Part shown: one piece after another, positions 1-8,067 of the stretch
Position numbering within the stretch: the stretch's first letter is position 1
Layout: every line of letters starts with the position of its first letter
Assembly (NCBI GenBank): GCA_016180925.1
Contig: JACPAH010000003.1
Location: 1-48,842, forward strand
Direction: 5' to 3'
From: Candidatus Aenigmatarchaeota archaeon
GTDB lineage: Archaea; Aenigmatarchaeota; Aenigmatarchaeia; GW2011-AR5
DNA length: 48,842 nt
The notes under the pieces: model-generated
Database searches by the model: none
Told to the model about the DNA's origin: nothing
The model's input: only the letters and a program-made list of their open reading frames with translations
Position numbers and translations under genes: made by a program

Positions 1-1
1 C

Positions 2-994
2 CTGCCCAGGCACGGCATAGAGCCTGTCCTAATAACATCCCTGGGGAAGGAATACGACCCAAGCATAAGGACGGTAAAAGCCAGCGACCCAACGATATCG
101 GTACCTCCAAAGAGGCTTTACGGAAATTGCATAAAATACTCGATAAACACGGCAAGGCTTGCATCATCTGGATACGACATAATAGACGCCAACGGCCATT
201 TGTCACTGTTCCCGTGCTTCATGGCATCAAAACTGTCAGGCAAACCGCTCGTGGCCACCATACACGATATTTACGGCAGCAGCTGGAAGTCGATGTACAG
301 GAGCCCCCTGTCCTTCGCCGGGAAATACGCCGAGCGCTTCCTTTGCAAGCTGCCATACAAAAAGCTCGTGGTTCTGAACAATACTGTAAGAAAATTCATG
401 ATATCCATTGGAGTTCCGGAAGAGCGCCTAGAGGTTATCTACAGCGGCATAGACATCAGGAAAATCGACAGGACAAAAGCCGGGAAAAGAGTGGAGGGCC
501 GCATAGTCTATGTCGGCCGCCTTGCCCCGCAGAAAAACCTTGACATCCTCTTCAGGGCCTTTTCCATGCTGGAGGGCGAGGGCAGCGAGGCCGGCAAGCT
601 CAAGTCTCTTTCGAACTCCCTGGGTATTGATGTCGAGTTCACAGGAAAAGTCTCCAATGAGCAGGCGATAAGGGAGATGAAGGAGGCCTCTATACTTGCG
701 CTTACATCGTCAAGGGAGAATTTCGGTATCGTCCCTTTAGAAGCTATGAGATGCGGCGCCGTCGTGGTGTCGACAAGGACTGAAGGTCCTGCGGATTACA
801 TAAGAAGCGGGGAAAACGGGTTTCTGGTGGACATAGAAAGCGCCGAGCAGATGGCGGAAAAGCTGGATATCCTTCTTTCCGACAGGAACCTTATGTCGAG
901 GATGAGGAAGAAGGGGCTCGGAACGTCTTCCAAATTTGACTGGGATAAAATAGTCGGCGAAATAGCGCGGCTTTACAAGGAAATACTAGGATGA
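2..994 (+). CDS. Glycosyltransferase family 4 (GT-B), 5'-truncated by window edge
   Basis: Frame is open from base 2 upstream of the listed ATG at 200; motifs IVYVGRLAPQKNLDILFRAF and SREGFG-like SSRENFGIVPLEAMRCGAVVVSTRTEGP typical of GT4. Confidence 0.88.
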   Translation: MPRHGIEPVLITSLGKEYDPSIRTVKASDPTISVPPKRLYGNCIKYSINTARLASSGYDIIDANGHLSLFPCFMASKLSGKPLVATIHDIYGSSWKSMYRSPLSFAGKYAERFLCKLPYKKLVVLNNTVRKFMISIGVPEERLEVIYSGIDIRKIDRTKAGKRVEGRIVYVGRLAPQKNLDILFRAFSMLEGEGSEAGKLKSLSNSLGIDVEFTGKVSNEQAIREMKEASILALTSSRENFGIVPLEAMRCGAVVVSTRTEGPADYIRSGENGFLVDIESAEQMAEKLDILLSDRNLMSRMRKKGLGTSSKFDWDKIVGEIARLYKEILG

Positions 995-1999
995 CTCGGG
1001 GAACGTCACCCTGTAAAGTTTTACTTCGCCGCCCCAGTTGTTGACAAGCTTGAAATTGCCCAGACCGGAGCCGTCAAGGAACATGAGTCGGGTGTACATG
1101 GAACCCTGGAGCTCCGACGGCACGAATATGACACTCGACTTGTCTGGCGACTGTATCAGGAGGCCGGGCACTTCTGCGTTTTCATTCCTTGATATGATTC
1201 CGCTGTTCTGGCTGAAGAAAAGGAGGTTTTCCACTGTTCCGACGGTACTGCCCTGCTGCACGAAGGCCCGCCTGCTACTGTTTATTTCGTATATCAGGAA
1301 CGACTGCTGGGTGGAGAACGGGTAGGAATAAATTATGGCGTTGTCTGCCGGGGATGGCCTGGCCTGCTGCAATCCAACCGTTATGTAGTTGTAGCAGCTT
1401 CCCTTGTTGAGCTCGGAATTGCATGGCCTTGGGGAGCCTTCAGGGCTCCAGGTGGCGAAATATGTCCACCACGTGCTTTTTCCTATAAGGTCTGACGATG
1501 CTATATAGTAGAATTCGCTGCATCCCGGCTGCCTGTAGTCCTCAAGGTATTTCAGGGCGAGGCTTTCATTTGATGTGAAAAGTGATATGGCGATGTCCTT
1601 TATCCTGGCCCTGAAGAGCGTGACATCGCCGGTCTCGGAGTTGTATGCCTTGTTTATTATCTGCACTATTCCGTTGTCGTAATTTTCCAGGCGTATGTCA
1701 TTTTCTTCCATGTCTGAATACCTGGAGTCGTCAAAATAAAGCGTGTCGCTCTGGTGCGCGCCGTCGAAAACCACGGGCCTTCTTGCAAGTCCTGTTATGA
1801 AGTGCCCGGGGTCCCAGTATGTGGCGATGACAGCACACTCTTCCGTGTTCTGGCTTATCCATGTCAGGGCCTGGTACCAGTTGTCGTCAAGGACGGTCCC
1901 CTGGTTCTTCGCGATGAATGACGCGGGCGTGAAGTAGTAGAAATTGGCGACCAGGAGTATGAATGCCATGACAATTGCGACCAAGACTGTTCTTTTCAT
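986..1999 (-). CDS. C-terminal part of a split STT3/AglB oligosaccharyltransferase (last TM + soluble domain)
   Basis: N-terminal TM helix then TYWDPGHFITGLARRPVVFDGAHQ, matching the WWDYG...RP...D..HQ region of STT3/AglB; overlaps upstream ORF's ribosome-binding context. Confidence 0.7.
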   Translation of the reverse strand: MKRTVLVAIVMAFILLVANFYYFTPASFIAKNQGTVLDDNWYQALTWISQNTEECAVIATYWDPGHFITGLARRPVVFDGAHQSDTLYFDDSRYSDMEENDIRLENYDNGIVQIINKAYNSETGDVTLFRARIKDIAISLFTSNESLALKYLEDYRQPGCSEFYYIASSDLIGKSTWWTYFATWSPEGSPRPCNSELNKGSCYNYITVGLQQARPSPADNAIIYSYPFSTQQSFLIYEINSSRRAFVQQGSTVGTVENLLFFSQNSGIISRNENAEVPGLLIQSPDKSSVIFVPSELQGSMYTRLMFLDGSGLGNFKLVNNWGGEVKLYRVTFPESS

Positions 2000-2003
2000 A
2001 TCA

Positions 2004-3281
2004 TCAATCCTCTATTTTGGCGTCCTCTCCGGTAGCCATGCGTATTAGCTTTGACAGTATTATGCCGGAGCCTATCGCCATCGGCGCCGTAAAAAGTATT
2101 GAAAAACGGACAGCGACAAGCGTGGCGGCAAACGGCCCGACGAACCATATAAACAAAAGGAAAAGCGTGTCGATATGCTGCCTCTTCCTTATGAAGGAGT
2201 AGAAAAGATACATAAGGCAGTATAGCATGAGGAAGAACGGCGATATCAGTATTCCTATTCCCTGCACGGCGCTGGTCCTGGATATTATTTCCCTTGCTCC
2301 GCCACTCTGCTGAAGCTCTGCCACGGATACATAAACGTTCGGAAACACGATTTTCTCCTCGCCCTTTATGCTCTGGAACTCGAAGGGCCCTCTAAGGACA
2401 TACAGGTTCTTGTCGGCGCCGTATATCATTGTCAGTATGAACGACATTATTAGGATGTATATAATGAAGCTCGCCAGGATATACTTTACGCCGCTGAATG
2501 TGTTTCTTAGGTTTTTGTTCTTGTATCCTATGATAATTGAAATAGGAAATATCAGTGCTGATATGAAAGCCAGCAATGGATGCAAGTTTTTGCTCATTTC
2601 GTAAGAAACTTTCAGTATGATGAGGCCGAAAATTATCCATATGATGTACCAGTAGCCTATCCACGTGTTTGCCCATATCCCCAGGAGTATTCCAAGGGTG
2701 ATGGAATACGAGAGGAATTTCTTGTCGAATTTTCTTGTGCGTTCTATGTATTTGTATGAATAGATGAAAACAGCCATGACTATCATCGGGATGAGGAGCA
2801 CGAAGCCGTCGTTGTCGGGGTCGCCGGCAAGGGTTCTTGCCACCAGTGACAGGTCAAAGACGGTGAAGAAGGCCGCGAGAAGCCCCGCCTTTTTGTCGTA
2901 GAGGGCCTTCCCTATGAAATACATCGGAATCGCTATTAGAGCGGCGATAAATGCGGGGAAGTATATGAGATACTGCCACATCTGAATTCCGGGGATGAAC
3001 ATCCTGAGAAGCATGAATGAGTAGGCCCCGAGATATTCGTATGGGTGCAGCTCGAAGTTCCTTGTCGTGCCGACAGGCGACCTGACAAGCTCATCCCTTT
3101 CAGGCAGTGCACCGTTCTCGACTATGTCATCCATGAACCTTGCGAATGTGTAGGAGTCTATGTTCCTGAGATATTGCCATCTGTACTCCTCGACTCTAAC
3201 ATAAAACGTCAGAAGAACTATTATCAAAAGGCATATTGGGGCCCAGTTCTTCTTGATAAACTCAAAAGCCCTTCGCTTCAT
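2004..3281 (-). CDS. aglB: N-terminal membrane catalytic part of split STT3/AglB oligosaccharyltransferase
   Basis: Multi-TM; NIDSYTFARFMDDIVENGALP...RSPVG...HPYEYLGAYSF; LAGDPDNDGFVLLIP (DxD-type STT3 motif). Confidence 0.78.
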   Translation of the reverse strand: MKRRAFEFIKKNWAPICLLIIVLLTFYVRVEEYRWQYLRNIDSYTFARFMDDIVENGALPERDELVRSPVGTTRNFELHPYEYLGAYSFMLLRMFIPGIQMWQYLIYFPAFIAALIAIPMYFIGKALYDKKAGLLAAFFTVFDLSLVARTLAGDPDNDGFVLLIPMIVMAVFIYSYKYIERTRKFDKKFLSYSITLGILLGIWANTWIGYWYIIWIIFGLIILKVSYEMSKNLHPLLAFISALIFPISIIIGYKNKNLRNTFSGVKYILASFIIYILIMSFILTMIYGADKNLYVLRGPFEFQSIKGEEKIVFPNVYVSVAELQQSGGAREIISRTSAVQGIGILISPFFLMLYCLMYLFYSFIRKRQHIDTLFLLFIWFVGPFAATLVAVRFSILFTAPMAIGSGIILSKLIRMATGEDAKIED

Positions 3282-3311
3282 TCTCCAAGTTTTTATATAA
3301 AGTATTAAAAA

Positions 3312-4469
3312 CTACACCAGAAGGCTCCTGAAAAATGAAACCATGTCGATTTCACCGTTTACGTGATTTGCCAGTGCAAGCACTTGCATGAAGAAGAAAA
3401 GGGAGAATATTACGGCAATAGCTATGGACATGCTTCTGGACTTTTCGGAAATTCCGGAAATGGCCGCGAATATCGGGAACATCATAAGCTCGAATCTGGT
3501 GACCGAAGACAGTATTCCGGAGGAGAATATCATGATGAAGCTGAAAACGGCGTACATGGCATATTCCGGGGGTATTCTTTTCCAGAAAAGCGCCAGTATG
3601 GAAATAAACGCCAGGGACATCACTATGTTGAAATAATTGTACATCGCAACGAAAAGGCTTTCTGTCGAGGCTATTTCATTCAGCGTGTTCATGAAGGCGG
3701 TGTGAGGAAGCCCTATTCCCCTGCTGAACTGCCCCTGCGTGTAGAACTGGAGAAATGGGTCTCCCAGTGCTGCGTACTGATACAGCATGACGGTAACAAA
3801 TGCGGCCGGCACGAGAAGCATGAGCAATATTCTCCTGTCAACGTTTCTTATCTTGAAGCCCCTCTCCCTCATGTACATGTAGAGCAGCGGGATGAACATG
3901 GAAATCCCTATGAAGCGCGTCAGCGTGGCGAAATATCCCATCACGCCGGCATAATGCCACCTGCCTTTCATGGCAAAATAGAACGTCATGCATGAAAAAA
4001 ACAGGAATATCGGCTCTGTATAGAGCGCTGTCAGGAAATACGCTGACGGGAACATCAGCATATATATTATAGATTTTCTTGCCCGGCGTTCGCTCCATGT
4101 CTGCCTGAGAAGTATGTACATGGATGCTATTGCAAGGAATGAAAATATCTGGGGCAATAAATAAGCTGCCGTATCATGCCCCACGAACCCGAAAGCCGCT
4201 ATGAGAAACGGATAGAACGGATACCAGCCGAAATTGGTTGTCGTCACGCCATATTCGTAGTTGTACCCCTTGGTGGCTATGTCCAGGTAAGCCCTGGTAT
4301 CGAACTGGTGCCATGGACTTATTAACGGGTTCTGCAGCTCGGTATTCTTGTGGGAAAACTGCTCCGGAACTGCATAATAGGATGCGGTCGCGAACGACAG
4401 CATAAGTATTTTGTATACGATGAATATGACGAGTATTTTTTTCAGCCCGTCGTCCATATGCATTTTCAT
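3312..4469 (-). CDS. PIG-V-like membrane mannosyltransferase
   Basis: WHQFDTRAYLDIATKGY and FPSAYFLTALYTEPIFLFFSCMTFY; start probably MKMHMDDGLKK (ca. 4469) rather than 4517 because a TATA-like TTTTTAAGCC lies between. Confidence 0.7.
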   Translation of the reverse strand: MKMHMDDGLKKILVIFIVYKILMLSFATASYYAVPEQFSHKNTELQNPLISPWHQFDTRAYLDIATKGYNYEYGVTTTNFGWYPFYPFLIAAFGFVGHDTAAYLLPQIFSFLAIASMYILLRQTWSERRARKSIIYMLMFPSAYFLTALYTEPIFLFFSCMTFYFAMKGRWHYAGVMGYFATLTRFIGISMFIPLLYMYMRERGFKIRNVDRRILLMLLVPAAFVTVMLYQYAALGDPFLQFYTQGQFSRGIGLPHTAFMNTLNEIASTESLFVAMYNYFNIVMSLAFISILALFWKRIPPEYAMYAVFSFIMIFSSGILSSVTRFELMMFPIFAAISGISEKSRSMSIAIAVIFSLFFFMQVLALANHVNGEIDMVSFFRSLLV

Positions 4470-4515
4470 TATTCTGTGTTTGAAAAATAGGCTTAAAAAT
4501 GCACGACCGGGGCGC

Positions 4516-4624
4516 ATTTATTTTCATGTTCAGAATACACTATGATTCATCATAGAGATGAACGCCATACTGGACGTGAAAAGGATATCGCACTATTCAT
4601 GGTGCGGTTATTCATTTCGTGTAT
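4516..4624 (+). ncRNA. Candidate structured RNA, copy 1 of a two-copy family
   Basis: Homologous to 21960-22071; paired P1 ATACAC/GTGTAT, P2 TATG-TTCATC/GATGAA-CATA, P3 ATCGCACTA-TTCA-TGGTGCGGT with G-U pairs on + strand. Confidence 0.5.
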
Positions 4625-6102
4625 CCGGCGGCTATCTTGGCTATTCTTATCGTGCTTCTGGGATGCCTGACAAGGATCTTGACATCCCGCAGAAGCTTGG
4701 AAGGGTTCTGTATCTTGCGCATCAGGTAGATCTTCCTGACCTTTTTGTAGAACTGCACGGAGAACTCTCTGAGATCTTCCGGAGTGAAGTGCTCCGTCTT
4801 TATCCTTCCCATTCCCTGTATGAAGCCTTCCGTATAGTCCTCGCTGGTAAGATAGCCGTTCTTCTTGGCTATCTCGTACATTTCCGTCCCTACAAGCGGT
4901 ATGGCGATATGAAGATGGGGCGTGACATTGTACTTCTTCATCATTTCGAATGCAAAGTTCAGGGTGCCCTTTATGTCTTCTTTTGTTTCGCCCGGAAATC
5001 CTATTATATAGAAGGCGCTGAGCGGTATCTTGAGTTTGTGGCAGTTCTTCATGGTCTCGACAATCTTCTCCAGGTCGAGTTTCTTCTTCACTATGTCGTT
5101 AAGGACATGGGTATTTGATGACTCCACGGCTATCCTGAGCTCTCTGACTCCGGAACGCTTCACCTTTTCGAGAAGCCTGAAATTAAGGGCGTCTGCCCTG
5201 ACCCCGTTGGGGGTGTCCCACTCGAATCTGAGGCCGCGCTCCCAAATTATGTCCAGGATGGACTCGAACCGGGGCTGGTTAAGCGTCAGATTGTCATCCT
5301 CGAAGTGTATAAGCTGGACGCCATATTTTTTTATCAGGAGCTCTAAATGTCCGGCGACATATTCGGGTGACTGGTACCTGAACTTGTATCCCATGGTAGG
5401 ATGTATCGAGCAGAATATGCATTCATAGGGGCATCCCCTGCTGGTTATCACGGTTATCTCGCGTTTGGGATTGTGGAATATGTCGGTGTACCTGGAACCC
5501 AGGCCCTGCATGGCAAGGCTGAAATATTTCTCCATGTCAACCATATGGTATGCCGGATACGGCAGGGAATCGAGGTCCTGTATGTATTCAGGCGGCTTTA
5601 CGCATATTTCCCCGTCTTTCATGTATGCTATCCCGTTTATTTCATCTATGTTTTTTCCTCCCGAATAATAGTCAAGAACATCGCATAACGTGACTTCGCC
5701 CTCGGCCAGAACAACCATGTCTATGCTCCCGGATGAAAGGAACTCGTCGGGCCTCGATGTAGCATGCGGCCCTCCGACGACTATTTTGGCGGCGGGATAT
5801 ACGGATTTTATGTGTTCCGTCACGCTGAGAGCTTTTTTCATCTGGGTGGAGAACAGGTTTGCGATTCCTATCACGTCCGGTCTGAATTCCAGGACGGCGT
5901 TCCCTATCCTCTCGAAGGACGCCCCAAAGTGCGTCTTGTCTTCGGTATCTGACGGATAAAGCAGGGAATCGAATATCTTCACATTATGCCCCGCCTTCTC
6001 GACGGAAGCTGCTATGCCCAATGCCCCCAAAGGTATCCCGACTCTCGGGGGCTCCATCGTCTGCAAATCAAGGTGCGGAGGCCGTATAAACAGGACTTTC
6101 AT
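4612..6102 (-). CDS. B12-binding-domain radical SAM protein
   Basis: MKVLFIRPPHLDLQTMEPPRVGIPLGALGIAASVEKAGHNVKIFDS (B12-binding type) and ITSRGCPYECIFCSIHP (CxxxCxxC). Confidence 0.88.
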   Translation of the reverse strand: MKVLFIRPPHLDLQTMEPPRVGIPLGALGIAASVEKAGHNVKIFDSLLYPSDTEDKTHFGASFERIGNAVLEFRPDVIGIANLFSTQMKKALSVTEHIKSVYPAAKIVVGGPHATSRPDEFLSSGSIDMVVLAEGEVTLCDVLDYYSGGKNIDEINGIAYMKDGEICVKPPEYIQDLDSLPYPAYHMVDMEKYFSLAMQGLGSRYTDIFHNPKREITVITSRGCPYECIFCSIHPTMGYKFRYQSPEYVAGHLELLIKKYGVQLIHFEDDNLTLNQPRFESILDIIWERGLRFEWDTPNGVRADALNFRLLEKVKRSGVRELRIAVESSNTHVLNDIVKKKLDLEKIVETMKNCHKLKIPLSAFYIIGFPGETKEDIKGTLNFAFEMMKKYNVTPHLHIAIPLVGTEMYEIAKKNGYLTSEDYTEGFIQGMGRIKTEHFTPEDLREFSVQFYKKVRKIYLMRKIQNPSKLLRDVKILVRHPRSTIRIAKIAAGYTK

Positions 6103-6225
6103 GTATATAGATTCGCCAGAGCGTTTATAAGTTTTATAAAACGTTAAATCATAAGTATTCTTAGTTTGCCTGCACACTCCATGAAAACTCGCTCTTTAAA
6201 GATTTGCTGCTTTTATTTTTGCATG

Positions 6226-6975
6226 GAATCCTGCGTTGCGGTTTGCACCATAAACAGTGATGATATAAGCCTGGGGGAAGGCAAAGCACTCCTTCGTGGA
6301 ACGTGCAAAACGGAGAATCTTGGCGTCGAAAGCATAGTGAAGGCCGTTATAAACAACCCGAAGGTGAGGTTTCTTCTTCTCTGCGGCGAGGAACTCGTCC
6401 CCAGGTTTGCGGGATTTGCAATAAAATGCCTGTGGGAAAACGGCGCCGAGGAAAACGGGAGGATAAGGGGAGCGAGGGGTCTCATGCCGTTTGTGAAGAA
6501 TCTTAGCGCGGATGAGATTGATTATTTCAGGAAGCAGGTAGTGGTTATAGACTCCATCGGTGAAAGGGACACGAAGAAAATAGAGGGAATTATTGACGGT
6601 TGCAATGCGAAGAATCCGGGCCCGTACGAAGCCCCGGCGCCGAAGTCTGTGGAAACAAGAATCGTGGAAGCCGACTACAATCCGGACAGCGGCTGGACTG
6701 CCGACGAGAAGAACGACGAGAACTGGTTCATTATAGGCATAGAGAGGGAAAAAAGCCGGCTTTTCGCGGAGCACTACATAGGCTACGGGGAGAACATGAG
6801 AAAATGCTGCAGGATAGTCGGCAAAACCACCGAATCCGTTCTCGGAACTATAGTCAGGCTTGGCAAGGTTACGGCACTGTATCATGCCGGATACATCGGA
6901 AAGGAGCTGCAGAAGGCTGAGATAGCCATGAAGAAGGGAATAAAATACAACCAGGAACTGGAATTTGAGATATAG
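6226..6975 (+). CDS. MtrA-like (tetrahydromethanopterin S-methyltransferase subunit A) domain fused to DUF4346
   Basis: ESCVAVCTI...GTCKTENLGVESIVKAVINNPKVRFLLLCGEE...LWENG...RIRGARGLMPFVKNL matches MtrA; C-terminal NWFIIGIE...VRLGKVTALYHAGYIGKELQKAEIAMKKGIKYNQ matches DUF4346. Confidence 0.78.
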   Translation, partial: ESCVAVCTINSDDISLGEGKALLRGTCKTENLGVESIVKAVINNPKVRFLLLCGEELVPRFAGFAIKCLWENGAEENGRIRGARGLMPFVKNLSADEIDYFRKQVVVIDSIGERDTKKIEGIIDGCNAKNPGPYEAPAPKSVETRIVEADYNPDSGWTADEKNDENWFIIGIEREKSRLFAEHYIGYGENMRKCCRIVGKTTESVLGTIVRLGKVTALYHAGYIGKELQKAEIAMKKGIKYNQELEFEI

Positions 6976-6995
6976 ATATCACATCTTCTTTGTAT

Positions 6996-7071
6996 ACCCA
7001 CGGCTATCTTCGGAGAGCATAGCTCTCCGAGAGCACAAACAAGCAATGCTTGTTTGCAGCAAGCCGTGGGT
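6996..7071. repeat. Nested inverted repeats: 10-bp outer stem enclosing two hairpins
   Basis: ACCCACGGCT (6996-7005)/AGCCGTGGGT (7062-7071) enclosing TCGGAGAGC-ATA-GCTCTCCGA and CAAACAAGCA-A-TGCTTGTTTG. Confidence 0.85.
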
Positions 7072-7251
7072 TTGCAAGAAAGAATGAAATTCCTTCTGCA
7101 CTGAAGGAACGAAGTTCCTTCATGTGTGAGAAGATGGGATCCCGAAGGCGTCCCTAATACATGCCGCCTAAAGGCGACAGTTTTGGACGCCTTCAAGATA
7201 AGAGCCGCCGGCCGCAGTTTTCATTATCACAAGCATTTTTTAAGCTTCATG

Positions 7252-7369
7252 CATGTGAATATCTTCAAAGAAATTACATTTCTTTGATATCCTCAAAAGA
7301 GAAACTTTTGAAGGACTTTGACATCAGAGAGTATGGCTTAAAAGCCATAATATTCATACTCTCTGCAGA
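7252..7369 (+). repeat. ~120 bp hairpin-containing repeat element, copy 1
   Basis: High identity to 10261-10380 (ATATCTTCAAAGAAATTACATTTCTTTGA...CCTCAAAAG...CTTTTGAAGGACTTT...ATGGCTTAAAA). Confidence 0.85.
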
Positions 7370-8067
7370 TGATAACAGTAATACTGCCTACGTACAACGA
7401 GAGGGAAAATATAGAGGATATGGTCAGGAAGATAGCCCGGGCGGGATTCAAAATACTCATTGTAGACGACAGTTCTCCCGACGGCACGGGGGAACTTGCC
7501 GATAAGCTTGTGAAAAAATACAAAACCGTTTCGGTGATTCATAGAGATGGCAAAAAAGGCCTCGGCTCGGCCATAGTTGAAGGTATGGCCGCTTCTCATA
7601 CCGATATAGTTGGCGTCATGGACGCTGACATGAGCCATGACCCTTCCATACTGCCCGGGATATCGGAACGTTTTGGGGCAGGAGCTGACTTTGTCATAGG
7701 CTCCAGATACGTGAAGGGGGGCGGCATCGGCGATTGGCCGTTTTACAGGAAACTTACATCATTGGTTGCCACCCTGATGGTGAGGCCGATTGCCGGTGTA
7801 AAGGACCCTGTCTCCGGATATTTTTTCGTCAGGAAATCAGTCATAAAGGGCGTGAAGCTCAACCCGGAAAGCTGCAAGATATGCCTTGACATACTTGTCC
7901 GGGGAAATTACAACAGCGTCGCCGAAGTTCCGTATGTATTCTGCGACAGGCGCAGAGGCTCAACAAAAATACTTAACTTGCGGGAAGTGATGAGGTACGT
8001 GAAATACGTGGCTTATCTATACTTTTATAAAATTATGAAACTTAATAATCGTGTTAAGGATGAATAA
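7369..8067 (+). CDS. GT2 dolichol-phosphate mannosyltransferase-like glycosyltransferase
   Basis: MITVILPTYNERENIEDMVRKI...ILIVDDSSPDGTGELADKL...VMDADMSHDP; VIGSRYVKGG. Confidence 0.92.
   Translation: MITVILPTYNERENIEDMVRKIARAGFKILIVDDSSPDGTGELADKLVKKYKTVSVIHRDGKKGLGSAIVEGMAASHTDIVGVMDADMSHDPSILPGISERFGAGADFVIGSRYVKGGGIGDWPFYRKLTSLVATLMVRPIAGVKDPVSGYFFVRKSVIKGVKLNPESCKICLDILVRGNYNSVAEVPYVFCDRRRGSTKILNLREVMRYVKYVAYLYFYKIMKLNNRVKDE

Noticed and set aside
2392-2676. 94-aa minus ORF inside STT3 gene
   Set aside because: Alternate frame of the multi-TM STT3 gene on the same strand; no signals of its own.
3363-3995. 210-aa + strand ORF
   Set aside because: Antisense to the PIG-V-like transferase; shadow ORF.
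6996-7369. Integron attC or CRISPR-like array
   Set aside because: Hairpins differ in sequence, no integrase or cas gene; no attC core sites recognised.
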